From: Methanobrevibacter sp.
GTDB lineage: Archaea; Methanobacteriota; Methanobacteria; Methanobacteriales; Methanobacteriaceae
Length of the DNA: 64,000 bases
NCBI RefSeq assembly: GCF_017539065.1
Contig: NZ_JAFYHP010000031.1
Span: forward strand, 94,560 to 158,559
Direction: 5' to 3'
Positions 38,112 through 47,653 of this stretch are shown here, piece after piece. Positions within the stretch are counted from its first letter, which is position 1; each line of letters opens with the position of its first letter. Below the pieces are notes generated by a model. That model saw only the letters and a list, made by a program, of their open reading frames with translations, had not been told where the DNA came from and did no database searches. A program made the position numbers and the translations under genes.

Positions 38112-38349
38112 ATTTGATACACCTTTAAAAGTATTACTCATATGAGTACATATTATTATTAAACATGATAGTATTTAAAGTTTAGTGAAAAAACAAGACA
38201 GCCAGATTAGTTTGTGCCCATCATTACTGAACAGCATTTCATTTACAAAACAAAGATTAATAGATTTTTTTAAATCTTAATAGCATTATCTATTAATAAT
38301 ACTTTAAAAATAATTATATGAAAATATTAAAAAAAGAAAAAAAGGAATA

Positions 38350-38363
38350 GAATAGATCTATTC
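38350..38363 (-). terminator. 14-bp palindrome containing the mch stop codon
   Basis: GAATAGATCTATTC at 38350-38363 is a perfect palindrome that includes the mch stop TAG (38360-38358). On the minus strand T-rich runs follow within 10 bp. Another example of the stop-in-stem arrangement seen at several genes here. Confidence 0.45.
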
Positions 38364-39329
38364 GTCTACACCAAAGGATTTTTTAAGCAATTCAGCGTTG
38401 ACAAATCCTTCTTTATAAATTTTACCAGTAGTTAAGTCATTAATGACAACTTCTGCAGGAGCAAACATTCCTTTATCGATTTGGTAGAAGTCAAATCCTG
38501 CTTCTTTAAATACGTCGAAGAATGGTTTACCATATCCATCAGCAGCAGAGGATGGTAATTGAGCTGCTACGTTAGCAATGTCATCTCCTTCTTCAGATTC
38601 TACATAGTAGTAAGTTCTTCCACCGAATAAAACAGCATCGTTAGTTTTACCCATAGCTTTAAGTCCATCTGGGTCAACCGGTGCGATTGGTGCAATACCA
38701 GCAGCGTGTTTTACTTTGGTTACATCAAACTTAATAAATTCTAACATTTTGTAAGTTCCGTTTTCAACAACTCTTCCGGAAATTTGGATAGATCCAACAA
38801 GGGAAGAAGTAGGAGCTACAAGCAAGTAAACATTTTTAACATCAACATCACATTCATCAGCAATGTATTGAGCAACTTCGTCACCTGGTAAAACATCAGC
38901 TTCTAAAGTTAAAATAGCTAAATCAGCATCTTTGTCTTCGTAGCCAATTTCTTCATAGGTTTCAGCTGGCTTTAATGCGATTGCTCTTGCAGGTCCAGAA
39001 CCTAATGCAAAGAAATCTCCAACTGATACAGACCAACCTGCTTTTTGAGAACCTAATGTTGAAATTGAAGGTGAGTCAGTTTTGATTTTTACTGAAGGAA
39101 GTGCGAATTTTTCAGATAAATCTCCAGGAATTGAAATTCCAACATCTGCAAGTCCACCAAGACAAACTTTAGTATAAAGTTCTCCTGCTTTAAAACTTCC
39201 GTCTACATTAACACCACAGTCAATAACAGTAGCACCATTATCTAAAGTTGCAACAGCGATGTTTAATTCATCTGCTTTTTCAATCATTACATCTACGGTT
39301 TTTTTAGCTTCTACGTTTACACTTACCAT
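38358..39329 (-). CDS. mch: Methenyl-tetrahydromethanopterin cyclohydrolase
   Basis: 323 residues. The sequence carries features typical of Mch throughout: VSVNVEAKKTVDVMIE at the N-terminus, CLGGLADVGISIPGDL, SPSISTLGSQKAGWSVSVGDFFALGSGPARAI and APIAPVDPDGLKAMGKTNDAVLFGGRTYYYV. It converts methenyl-H4MPT to formyl-H4MPT and back in methanogenesis from CO2. It has its own promoter and the ribosome site AGAGGT. This gene is diagnostic for a methanogen. Confidence 0.95.
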   Translation of the reverse strand: MVSVNVEAKKTVDVMIEKADELNIAVATLDNGATVIDCGVNVDGSFKAGELYTKVCLGGLADVGISIPGDLSEKFALPSVKIKTDSPSISTLGSQKAGWSVSVGDFFALGSGPARAIALKPAETYEEIGYEDKDADLAILTLEADVLPGDEVAQYIADECDVDVKNVYLLVAPTSSLVGSIQISGRVVENGTYKMLEFIKFDVTKVKHAAGIAPIAPVDPDGLKAMGKTNDAVLFGGRTYYYVESEEGDDIANVAAQLPSSAADGYGKPFFDVFKEAGFDFYQIDKGMFAPAEVVINDLTTGKIYKEGFVNAELLKKSFGVDE

Positions 39330-39398
39330 AGTTTTAACCTCTAAAAAATTTAACTTAATATCTTAAGTTATTATGTAAAATTATATTGTTATTATTAT

Positions 39399-41225
39399 TT
39401 AAGCTTGACTAAGATTTTCCTCGACATTGATTTTTTCTTGAGCTTTGGCTAAAATCTCTTCATCACTTGATTCATCGATGATTCTTTGAAATGCATCTTC
39501 AGATTCCAGAATATCAAAAGCAAATAAACGGACATCATGAGATTTTGAGTTTAAAACAATGTCAATCCATTCTTCTTCGGTATCAATATATTCCACCATA
39601 TAATTCATATTGTCCGGCATATATTGACTTTCTTTAGCTATTTTAATGAGCAAATCCCTATTCTTAATTTTTAATAAGGCATTTTCACGATTATAGAAAT
39701 AGAATTTATAATTTAAACCATTTGAAGGAGTTTCAGATGGTGAAATATCATAATTATGGTCATGTATTGCAATATCTGTCAATACATTTTCATCAGTGAT
39801 GCTGTCCAATGTAATTTCTTGAACAGGCCTAATTTTTGACCTGTCAACAATATAAGCCAAAAATGATTGGTCAGTTGAATTTTGAGCTATAAATAATTGA
39901 GTGATATCGTCAAAACCATTTAAATCATACTTTTTGAAAAACGATTCATCTAGGTCCTGAATGATTTTCAGGCGAATTTCAGGATTATAATCGTTATCTT
40001 TCAATACTCTAATTTTAAACCAAAGCGGATAATCTTCTATTAATTCACAATAATCAAAAAGAGAAGTTATATTAGCATCATCAGCTACTTTCCAATCATT
40101 TAAACTTGAAACATCAACCAATGAATCGCAATTCTTAAACATTCCTTCCATTGATCTGATATCACCAACATTCCAGGATTTTAAATCTGAAATATCCGTT
40201 AATAATTCACATCCGTTAAACATGCTTTTTAAAGAACGAACATTTGAAATGTCCCATGCTTCCAGAGCGGAAATATTTGTCAGGGAACTGCAATTCTTAA
40301 ACAAGAATTCGAAGGAAGTGATATTGGACACGTCCCAGTCCTTTAAAGCTGAAAGATTTTTAATCAAACTGCAACCTTCAAAAAGCCCTGAAATCCTATT
40401 AATGTTAGACATATCCCATGATTTTAAAGGAGAAATATTTTTAAGAGAAGTACAATAAGAAAATACAGATAAAAGACTTTTATTGCGAGTCATAGTGCTT
40501 AAATCCCAATTGGATACTGCAGAAATATCCTTTAGACTTACACAACCCCTGAAAAAAGCAGTGACATTGAAGACATTGGTTAAATTCCAATTCTTTAAAG
40601 CTGAAATATTCTCCAGTGATGTACAAAACTGGAATAAACAACCCATATCCTTTACATTGCTTACATCCCAATTCTTTAAAGGTGAAATATCTCTAATGCT
40701 TCTACAATCAGAGAATAAATAATGCATATCATCTACATTGCTTACATCCCAATCAGCCAATGGGGAAACATCCTCTATGGAACTGCAACCCATAAACATG
40801 CAAGACATGTTAATGACGCCAGACATATTCCAATTGGATAACGGGGAAATATTCTCCAGGCTCGCACATCCTTTAAACATATTACTGACATCATTTACGC
40901 GGGAAACATCCCATTTGCCCAAAGAAGAAATATCAACTAATGATTCGCATCCGGAAAACATGTCTCGTGTTGATGCGACATTCCCAACACCAAAAGTAAC
41001 GATGGCCTTAAGATTTTTCAAACCTTTATATCTGCCGGCTAGATGAGTTTTACCAAATAGATCTTCACTTATATATTGAATATCCTCACGATTTTCAACA
41101 TCATCCCAGTTGGTTAAGTTAGTACCGTTAGTTAATATAATAAGAACATCAAACTCGCGTAATTCATAGATACTCTCAGTAGTAGTGTTTAGATGTTCAA
41201 AATCATTCAAATAAATTCTAGCCAT
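39399..41225 (-). CDS. BspA/DUF285-type leucine-rich repeat protein without a signal peptide
   Basis: 608 residues. From about residue 60 to 395 there are roughly fourteen repeats of 23-24 residues of the form L-x2-ISPLKNWDVSNV-x2-M-x2-LF-x2-C-x-S, the DUF285 (BspA-like LRR) pattern with conserved Trp and Cys. The N-terminus (MARIYLNDFEHL) has no signal peptide and no membrane segment exists, so it appears cytoplasmic, whereas most BspA proteins are surface-bound. The C-terminal 200 residues are acidic and helical, ending in a Glu-rich tail. Substrate unknown; protein-protein interaction is likely. Confidence 0.8.
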   Translation of the reverse strand: MARIYLNDFEHLNTTTESIYELREFDVLIILTNGTNLTNWDDVENREDIQYISEDLFGKTHLAGRYKGLKNLKAIVTFGVGNVASTRDMFSGCESLVDISSLGKWDVSRVNDVSNMFKGCASLENISPLSNWNMSGVINMSCMFMGCSSIEDVSPLADWDVSNVDDMHYLFSDCRSIRDISPLKNWDVSNVKDMGCLFQFCTSLENISALKNWNLTNVFNVTAFFRGCVSLKDISAVSNWDLSTMTRNKSLLSVFSYCTSLKNISPLKSWDMSNINRISGLFEGCSLIKNLSALKDWDVSNITSFEFLFKNCSSLTNISALEAWDISNVRSLKSMFNGCELLTDISDLKSWNVGDIRSMEGMFKNCDSLVDVSSLNDWKVADDANITSLFDYCELIEDYPLWFKIRVLKDNDYNPEIRLKIIQDLDESFFKKYDLNGFDDITQLFIAQNSTDQSFLAYIVDRSKIRPVQEITLDSITDENVLTDIAIHDHNYDISPSETPSNGLNYKFYFYNRENALLKIKNRDLLIKIAKESQYMPDNMNYMVEYIDTEEEWIDIVLNSKSHDVRLFAFDILESEDAFQRIIDESSDEEILAKAQEKINVEENLSQA

Positions 41226-41303
41226 GTTAAGTCCTCTTCAATTAATAATTTGTTATATTAAGTATATAATTTTTACATTAGCTTATAAAATTATACATAC
41301 TTC

Positions 41304-41804
41304 CTAAAATCTATCAAAATGAACTTTTGACTCGTCATATCGAAGTTTAACCGGGATTTCATGGGCAGGATACCCCACACAAATCACAGAAAATGGTATA
41401 CAATAATCCGGAATATCCAGATACTCTTTTAGTTTTAAGGTACGGTCTTCGACCGGATGAAAACCCAACCACACTGCACCCAACCCTTCATGAGTGGCTT
41501 GAAGCAGAATATTTTCGTTGCAGGCACCAAGATCCTGCTCTATCATTCTATAAGCTTTCGCTTTATTCAAATTCCCCAAAGTAACAATCAAATGGGATGC
41601 GTTAGCTGCAGGTGTTGCAAATTTATGCATTTCTGAAATTGCTTTTTTGTCTTCTTCATTAGTGACAACAATAAACTCCCATGCTTGCTGATTGCACGCT
41701 GAAGGCGCCTGCATACCTGCTTTAAGTAAGTTTTCAATCACATCATCAGGAACTTTCTCATCAGTATACTTGCGTACACTTTTTCTTTTGAACACCAGAC
41801 TCAT
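41304..41804 (-). CDS. Nitroreductase family protein
   Basis: 166 residues of the FMN-dependent nitroreductase fold: KRKSVRKYTDEKVPDDV with the Arg-x-x-Arg-x-Phe/Tyr phosphate-binding motif, QAPSACNQQAWEFIVV, ACNENILLQATHEGLGAVWLGFHP and VICVGYPAHEIP. It uses NAD(P)H to reduce flavin-accepted substrates, whose identity is unknown. The start codon directly abuts the stop of the ClC gene (GGTGG serves as ribosome site), so the two are co-translated. Confidence 0.88.
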   Translation of the reverse strand: MSLVFKRKSVRKYTDEKVPDDVIENLLKAGMQAPSACNQQAWEFIVVTNEEDKKAISEMHKFATPAANASHLIVTLGNLNKAKAYRMIEQDLGACNENILLQATHEGLGAVWLGFHPVEDRTLKLKEYLDIPDYCIPFSVICVGYPAHEIPVKLRYDESKVHFDRF

Positions 41805-43361
41805 TTAACCACCGAATAACTCTTCAATTTCCTCACGTACGAATGGGTAATCATTCCTATCAGATAAAATTTGGATTTGATCAGAATAATTTATTTTAAA
41901 ATCTTCAGTTGGAATTATATACTTTCCGTTTCTAATTACAGACACAACAATGGCATTTTTTGGGAAAGGAATATCTTTAATTTTAAGATTTATATAATTA
42001 CAATCTAAAGGCACTATATATTCAGATAAAACATGCTTTGAAGGTTTTTTAACATATTCCTGATTTTTAGTTAACAATAACCTATCATATAATGACTCAT
42101 AAATCGGTTCATTTCCAAGTAAAGTTGGAACCACATAAGCTATTAAAGATACAATGACCATTGCTACAAGTGATTCTGTTGAACCAGACATTTCAGCCAG
42201 TAAAACAATTCCTGTGATTGGAGATCTGACAGTCGCTGCGAAAAATCCTGCCATTGAAATAATGACAAATCTATAAATCAAATCATGTTGCCATCCAAAT
42301 ACAGGAACAACGATTGAACCGAATACTGCTCCGATATAAGCACCCAATACCAGAATAGGCAAGAATATGCCTCCCGGAGCTCCTGATGAGAATGAAAACA
42401 TTGAAAAGAGGTATTTTAAAACTAACAATAATACTAATACCCCGAGTGATGGAATAGCTACATCCAACATATCCATCATGAAGTGCCCTCCATCGCTGAT
42501 TTCAGGTATCAGCAATGCCACTACTCCAGAAACCATAAATACCAATACAAATTTTAGCCATGAAGGAATCTTAAGATTATTCATAAAATCACTTGATTTA
42601 ATCATCCCTATATTATAAACATAACCTAAAAAGCCGATGCATATTCCAAGAACAATTAAAATCCAGTAAGATTCAAGTGGGATATTAAGTACTGGGAAAT
42701 TTAATATTGTTGATTGGCCGAATATTATTTTAGAAATAAAATCAGAAACAATTGCTGAAACTAACGCGATGAAAACTAACGTTTTATCAAATCCATGATT
42801 TATTTCTTCAAAAACAAAGATAACTCCAGCCAATGGAGCATTGAATGCCGCAGTAATACCTACTGCAGAACCTACTAAAATTAATCTTAGCTCATCAGTT
42901 TTTGATCCTTTAAATAATTTGGCAATACCTTTGCCCGCCATACCTCCTATTTGAACGGACGGCCCTTCAGGACCCAGAGACAGTCCTCCTAAAGCGGTGA
43001 GGACTCCGGCAGCAATTTTTGAAAACAATACTTTTGCCCAATTAGCTTCCATGTGGCCTTTTACCTCAGCGTAAACCTGAGGTATTCCACTTCCTGCAGA
43101 GTCAACTTCCCATTTAGTTAACCAATCAATTAAAAGGCCCATAATAGCCAGAACTATGAAAAATAAGATAATATAAACTATATTTCCATGTATTATAACT
43201 AGATAATCTCTTAAAACACTTTCTGAACCTAAAAGTAAAAAACGATATAAGCAAACCATTAATCCGGCGAATATGCCTACTAATATGCCCTGGATTGTTA
43301 AGCGAAAAATGTATTTGGGATTTTCGCTTACAGATTTTAGTGTTTTTTCAAGATTTTTCAT
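41805..43361 (-). CDS. ClC family chloride channel/transporter with C-terminal RCK_C (TrkA-C) domain
   Basis: 518 residues. The ClC selectivity motifs are visible: GSGIPQ (about 93), LGPEGPSVQIG with gating Glu (about 131) and GGIFLPI (about 335), plus VFVFEEINHG. The Glu in FEEIN corresponds to the internal proton-glutamate of the exchangers, so it may be a Cl-/H+ antiporter. About ten to twelve hydrophobic helices precede a soluble C-terminal domain (430-518) with the regulator of K+ conductance fold (NYINLKIKDIPFPKNAIVVSVIRNGKYIIP). The nitroreductase follows immediately. Confidence 0.88.
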   Translation of the reverse strand: MKNLEKTLKSVSENPKYIFRLTIQGILVGIFAGLMVCLYRFLLLGSESVLRDYLVIIHGNIVYIILFFIVLAIMGLLIDWLTKWEVDSAGSGIPQVYAEVKGHMEANWAKVLFSKIAAGVLTALGGLSLGPEGPSVQIGGMAGKGIAKLFKGSKTDELRLILVGSAVGITAAFNAPLAGVIFVFEEINHGFDKTLVFIALVSAIVSDFISKIIFGQSTILNFPVLNIPLESYWILIVLGICIGFLGYVYNIGMIKSSDFMNNLKIPSWLKFVLVFMVSGVVALLIPEISDGGHFMMDMLDVAIPSLGVLVLLLVLKYLFSMFSFSSGAPGGIFLPILVLGAYIGAVFGSIVVPVFGWQHDLIYRFVIISMAGFFAATVRSPITGIVLLAEMSGSTESLVAMVIVSLIAYVVPTLLGNEPIYESLYDRLLLTKNQEYVKKPSKHVLSEYIVPLDCNYINLKIKDIPFPKNAIVVSVIRNGKYIIPTEDFKINYSDQIQILSDRNDYPFVREEIEELFGG

Positions 43362-43372
43362 TATTATTAATT

Positions 43373-43843
43373 TTATACTAATTCATATAAATTTTTATCA
43401 AAATCCTTTACAAAATAGCGAATATTTTTTCGGCCTTTAGTGTATATTTCATGACCTTCCTTTTCAAGCAGCTCTTTTTGATAATCAATTCCGCCGGGAT
43501 ATTTTGGATTTAATTCCCCATCAGTTTTAAGACATCTCCAAAATGGAATTTTATCATTTTCACGTTCGTCACTTGCTTGGGCAGACAAACTAATGAATAT
43601 TCCCGCAGTCATCGGACATGTGAAATCCGCTTCATATTTTTTAGCTAGAAATTCCCTAATTTCTTTGATAGTCAATAGCTTACCTTCTGGGATTTTGGCA
43701 ATTGTGTCATTATATTCAATAGGTGGAGCAATCAACATGTTTTTTCCACCATATCTTTCAATTGATTTGTCATCTTCAATAACAACTATTTTCGGCATGT
43801 CTTTAGAGTCTTGTAATTTTTCATTGAAAGTTTTGCGAGCCAT
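43373..43843 (-). CDS. MGMT/alkyltransferase-like DNA-binding protein, Cys site absent
   Basis: 156 residues. The C-terminal two thirds follow the winged-helix DNA-binding domain of O6-methylguanine methyltransferases: IPEGKLLTIKEIREFLA, then WRCLKTDGELNPKYPGG, then QKELLEKEGHEI. The usual active-site PCHR is replaced by PFWRC, so the reactive Cys is displaced or missing; an alkyltransferase-like (ATL) damage-sensing role is possible. The N-terminal 40 residues are extra. No shared repair-promoter element was seen. It precedes the ClC gene by 11 bp and may be co-transcribed. Confidence 0.6.
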   Translation of the reverse strand: MARKTFNEKLQDSKDMPKIVVIEDDKSIERYGGKNMLIAPPIEYNDTIAKIPEGKLLTIKEIREFLAKKYEADFTCPMTAGIFISLSAQASDERENDKIPFWRCLKTDGELNPKYPGGIDYQKELLEKEGHEIYTKGRKNIRYFVKDFDKNLYELV

Positions 43844-44068
43844 GGTATCACCTAGAATGTAAACTACTTTTTAACTAATGACTATTTAAAAATATCTATA
43901 ATCAAAACTGTTTAGGAAGATTGATTCATCTTAAAAAAATCCAATTCCTTCACTTAGTATTCGGTTTAAAATTCAGCATTGCTCAAAAAGTTGCATTCGA
44001 TTGGTATAATGTACAAAAAAGTATCATTATAACAATTTCCTCGGAAAAATGGAAAATATATACAAAAA

Positions 44069-44078
44069 GTATAAATAG
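44069..44078 (+). promoter_or_regulatory. TATA box of the pyridoxal kinase-like gene
   Basis: GTATAAATA at about 44069-44077 sits about 70 bp upstream of the ATG at 44147. A partly similar GTACAAAAAAGTAT at 44011-44024 and ATACAAAAAGTAT at 44060-44072 repeat nearly the same word across the promoter. The rest of the 272-bp gap contains nothing else I recognise. Confidence 0.4.
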
Positions 44079-44146
44079 CAATTCATTTCAACAAATATAT
44101 TGGAAATAACATATGTTAACTAAATAAAAAATAGATGGAGAAAAAA

Positions 44147-44989
44147 ATGACAGAAACTAAAAAAATTTTAACTATTCAAGATATTTCATGCTATGGACAA
44201 TGCTCAATAACCGTTGCATTACCTATAGTTTCCGCTTTTGGAATAGAAACCGCAATAATACCTTCCGCTATCCTATCTACCCATACTTCAGGATTTTCAG
44301 GATATACAGTTAGAGACTTAACAGAAGATTTGCCTGGTATCAATGAACATTGGGAAAAAGAAGGAATATATTTTGATGCAATATATACAGGATTTATAGG
44401 TTCAATAGAACAGTTTGAATACATAAAAGACATCATAGATTCAAGATTGAAACCTGATGGACTTGTCTTTGTTGATCCTGCTATGGCGGACAATGGAGAA
44501 TTTTATAATGGATTTGACCAAGACTTCGCAGATACAATGGGCGAACTTTGTAAAATAGGCGATTTCGTTCTTCCAAACACAACTGAAGCATGTTATTTAT
44601 TGCATAAACCTTGGAAACCTGACTTTTCAAAAGAAGAAATGTTAGAAATGGCAAATGAACTTGCTGCATTCACTAAAAAAACAGTCATCTTAAAAGGAGA
44701 CAATCATGCTGAAGGCAAATTAGGAATGATTGTTCTGGACAAAGATGACCCTTCCAATGCGGAATTCGTTTACAATGACAAGGTAGATTACGCTTCTCAT
44801 GGAACCGGAGATGTCTTTGCTTCAGCGTTTGTGGGAGCAACATTGAATGGCAAATCACCTTCTTCTGCTGCAAAAATTGCTGGAGAATTTACCAAAAGAG
44901 CAATAGAAGAAACAATTGATGACCCAACCCATACCTATGGGGTTAAATTTGAAAAAGTAATTCCGGATATCCAGGAATTATTAGAATAA
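44147..44989 (+). CDS. pdxY: Pyridoxal/pyridoxamine kinase-like protein (PfkB-like family)
   Basis: 280 residues from the ATG at 44147; GGAG 7 nt upstream decides it against an ATG four codons earlier. The N-terminal TIQDISCYGQCSITVALP and the loops FDAIYTGFIGSIEQFE, VDPAMADNGEFY (catalytic region), LPNTTEACYLLH and the anion-hole SHGTGDVFASAFVGA with catalytic Asp are typical of pyridoxal kinases. It phosphorylates B6 vitamers at O5'. Substrate is inferred from family resemblance. The gene is monocistronic and ends at a strong hairpin. Confidence 0.78.
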   Translation: MTETKKILTIQDISCYGQCSITVALPIVSAFGIETAIIPSAILSTHTSGFSGYTVRDLTEDLPGINEHWEKEGIYFDAIYTGFIGSIEQFEYIKDIIDSRLKPDGLVFVDPAMADNGEFYNGFDQDFADTMGELCKIGDFVLPNTTEACYLLHKPWKPDFSKEEMLEMANELAAFTKKTVILKGDNHAEGKLGMIVLDKDDPSNAEFVYNDKVDYASHGTGDVFASAFVGATLNGKSPSSAAKIAGEFTKRAIEETIDDPTHTYGVKFEKVIPDIQELLE

Positions 44990-45007
44990 TTTTAAAAAAA
45001 AGATTTA

Positions 45008-45029
45008 GTTGTTAATATTAATTAACAAC
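45008..45029 (+). terminator. 9-bp hairpin terminator after the pyridoxal kinase-like gene
   Basis: GTTGTTAAT (45008-45016) pairs exactly with ATTAACAAC (45021-45029) around ATTA, followed by CTTATTTT. The convergent herA ends 24 bp further on, so the hairpin may serve both. Confidence 0.5.
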
Positions 45030-45052
45030 CTTATTTTACTTATTTTATCTGA

Positions 45053-46555
45053 TTAATAATCATATCCCATGTCTAATAAATCATCTTCCTGTTTTTGAAT
45101 CTCTTCAGCTTCTTTTTTTAATGAATCCTTAAAGTGGGAGATGATATCCATGTCATCACCGTGTCTGCGGCCTTGGAATTTATCAATCTTAACAAGTGTT
45201 GGAACTCTTGTCATTAGACCCAATACAATAGCTTCCCCAACATTTAAAGAAGGCAATTGATTAATTAAATCCTGAGATAAACTTTCACTAGCTGACTGCA
45301 CATGCCTTTGGTCTTCCGGCTCGACTAGCCTTAGGATTATCATATTGTTCATTTGTGATAATGCATCGTGGTCAACTGTCTTTGGAGATTGGCTTACCAA
45401 ACAAAGGCCTAAACCGAACTTACGCCCTTCCCTTGCAACTCTTTGAATCCAGTGCTTGGAATCGCTATCCCGTTTATTTGGAGCAAGAATATGGGCTTCC
45501 TCCAATATATAAAATACAGAATTATCCAATAATTTTTCTTTATTTCCTTCATTAGCTGCTTTTTTAGACCTTTTAAGTGAATTTCTCAAGATATGACTTA
45601 CAAGGACGCTTGCAACTGACTCATCAACTTGACTTAAATCTAAGACATTAACATGTGATTTTTTAATACTGGACAAGATGTTTCCTGTGTACTGGTCGAA
45701 CAGGTTTGAGTATTTATCCATTGAATCATCAATCTTGTTCATTACATCAACTATCCTTTTGTCTGATTCCTCATCAAGTGATTCCTTCTCTAAGATATTA
45801 TACATCAATTGCAGGAAGTTGTTTTCGCTAGCCACACCATCTTCGATTTGTTTTCTGGCTTCTTTAAATGCTTTTCTAAAGTAGCGTTCTTGCAGGTATG
45901 CGTTGCTTGGAATGTTGACTAACTTTTTAATTTCATGAAATGTCATGTATTTCGGATTGATTCTTGGCTTAATTACATTAACATTGCCATTCGGGAAATC
46001 TGCATCTTTGTACTCGCCGTGCATATCAAATACAAATACAGGCACATTATAGCTTAATAGTTGGTCTATCAACACAGAAACTGTATTTGATTTACCTGCA
46101 CCTGTCATTGCAAGAATTGCAAGGTGCCTTGACAAGATCGGATTAGCATCAACATTAACATCAACATCACTTTGATTTACAAGGGTTCCTAGCTTAATAG
46201 GATTTGCAACCTTAAATATGTCTTTTAATATTTCAGCATCCGCCAGTTTGATTTCTGTTCCGGGAAGTACGGGAGTTCTTGGAAGCCTTAAGTCATCATT
46301 TACATCACCGAGAATTTTTACTTTTCCTCTGATGTAGTTATCTTCCGCACCGATTTTTGATATTTTTTGAATTGCTTTAAAGTCATTTACATCAATATTC
46401 AGTGCATCGTTTCCACGGACCAGGTTTTCGACCATTCCCAATACCTTTTTTCCATCATATTCAATTGTTACATATTGACCAACTTGTGGCATTTTGTTTG
46501 AAATGAATGTTACTTCGCTTAAATTAGTTTCTCCTACGCAGATTCCAACTACCAT
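45053..46555 (-). CDS. herA: HerA DNA translocase
   Basis: 500 residues of the FtsK-HerA family. An N-terminal HAS barrel (about 1-90) precedes the Walker A LAMTGAGKSNT near residue 150, then VPVFVFDMHGEYKDADF, ILEEAHILAPNK (Walker B) and VAREGRKFGLGLCLVSQSP near 380. It forms a hexamer that drives resection of broken ends with NurA. It starts 7 bp before the end of nurA and is the second gene of that operon, with which mre11-rad50 shares a promoter element. Confidence 0.93.
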   Translation of the reverse strand: MVVGICVGETNLSEVTFISNKMPQVGQYVTIEYDGKKVLGMVENLVRGNDALNIDVNDFKAIQKISKIGAEDNYIRGKVKILGDVNDDLRLPRTPVLPGTEIKLADAEILKDIFKVANPIKLGTLVNQSDVDVNVDANPILSRHLAILAMTGAGKSNTVSVLIDQLLSYNVPVFVFDMHGEYKDADFPNGNVNVIKPRINPKYMTFHEIKKLVNIPSNAYLQERYFRKAFKEARKQIEDGVASENNFLQLMYNILEKESLDEESDKRIVDVMNKIDDSMDKYSNLFDQYTGNILSSIKKSHVNVLDLSQVDESVASVLVSHILRNSLKRSKKAANEGNKEKLLDNSVFYILEEAHILAPNKRDSDSKHWIQRVAREGRKFGLGLCLVSQSPKTVDHDALSQMNNMIILRLVEPEDQRHVQSASESLSQDLINQLPSLNVGEAIVLGLMTRVPTLVKIDKFQGRRHGDDMDIISHFKDSLKKEAEEIQKQEDDLLDMGYDY

Positions 46556-47622
46556 GACATCACTTCCCTGTTTGTTGACTCGTAAATCCTAGCTATTTTC
46601 ATCAATTCTTTCATGTTCTTATCGGTTATCACAACATCATTATGTGCCTTGTTTAAAAGATAAGGATAACCCTGAACAGCCAATACATTTATTTTCCGAA
46701 TAATCTCAAAAACTTCCTCTTTTGTTGCTTTATATGGCAATTCCACTTTCAAAACATTCTTATTGTCCTGTAAACGCACATAGAATACAGTGAATATGAG
46801 ACTTTTAAAGAAATCATTGCCAAATGGAAATGAAGCTTTTTCATGAACTTTCCTTTCCTTGATTATGGTCATTCCCTGTTTATCGGTGAACTTGTCGAGA
46901 AATGCAATATCAGGAATATTCCAATGGAACAACTCATTGTCTGACGAAGTCTTGGAAATTGAAATGATTCTTTTTTTATATTGTAAAATCTCTTTTAAAA
47001 GAAGGAATTTTTCAATAGAAGCTAGATGAAGATTATATTCCTCCAGTTTATTTGAATTTTCTTGTTTTGGCAATTCCACTAATTTTAGAGAATCTCTGAT
47101 TTCTGGAAATACCAAACCATATTTTTTAACGCTTAATCTCCTTTCAAACTCCGCTAAAAGAGATTCATCTAGATTTTCCTTAAGTTTTGATGGCATTTTG
47201 GATCCCCTTGGAAACGCATTTTGCAAATCCCCAAGAATAGACCCGTCTATCATATAATACTCAACATCATACTCTTTAATTGCTCTTAATGCACATTTTA
47301 ACTCATATATTGCCATATAATTACTTAAAAGTTCATCAAGAAATGTTACATGGGAAATATCAAAAATATCCGAATCATCTATCTTTTTAATCTCCCCGTC
47401 ATAAATTATTGATTCAGCTCCAACTGCACAGAAATTAGTGGTTAGGAATTTCCTTTTATTGAAACTGCCGTCACCGGCTGCAATTGAAAAGTCACTCTTG
47501 CTTTCATCAATTTGTCTGTCAAACCATTTGTATTCAAGTTGCGAATCAATATCTGATTCGGAAGTAATATCTTTGATAAATCCTCTTTTAGCGATGGCTT
47601 TTTCATATAATGAATTTAACAT
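46549..47622 (-). CDS. nurA: NurA 5'-3' nuclease
   Basis: 357 residues. The NurA fold shows the metal-binding AAGDGSFN (Asp51) and MIDGSILGDL, and a long C-terminal HIVLQV-like region near ALVKVELPYKATKEEVFEI (about 295-320). It degrades DNA 5' to 3' together with HerA. It is the promoter-proximal gene; herA overlaps by 7 bp. The repair element lies about 50 bp upstream (site D). The usual archaeal neighbours mre11 and rad50 are 31 kb away. Confidence 0.88.
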   Translation of the reverse strand: MLNSLYEKAIAKRGFIKDITSESDIDSQLEYKWFDRQIDESKSDFSIAAGDGSFNKRKFLTTNFCAVGAESIIYDGEIKKIDDSDIFDISHVTFLDELLSNYMAIYELKCALRAIKEYDVEYYMIDGSILGDLQNAFPRGSKMPSKLKENLDESLLAEFERRLSVKKYGLVFPEIRDSLKLVELPKQENSNKLEEYNLHLASIEKFLLLKEILQYKKRIISISKTSSDNELFHWNIPDIAFLDKFTDKQGMTIIKERKVHEKASFPFGNDFFKSLIFTVFYVRLQDNKNVLKVELPYKATKEEVFEIIRKINVLAVQGYPYLLNKAHNDVVITDKNMKELMKIARIYESTNREVMSW

Positions 47623-47653
47623 AATATCACAGTTTTAAGTATAATCTTAATAT

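Noticed and set aside
38142..38357. RNA gene in the gap before DUF4013/mch
   Set aside because: No tRNA-like cloverleaf, conserved stem or terminator-bounded unit was visible; apart from promoter-like AT-rich sequence I saw nothing.
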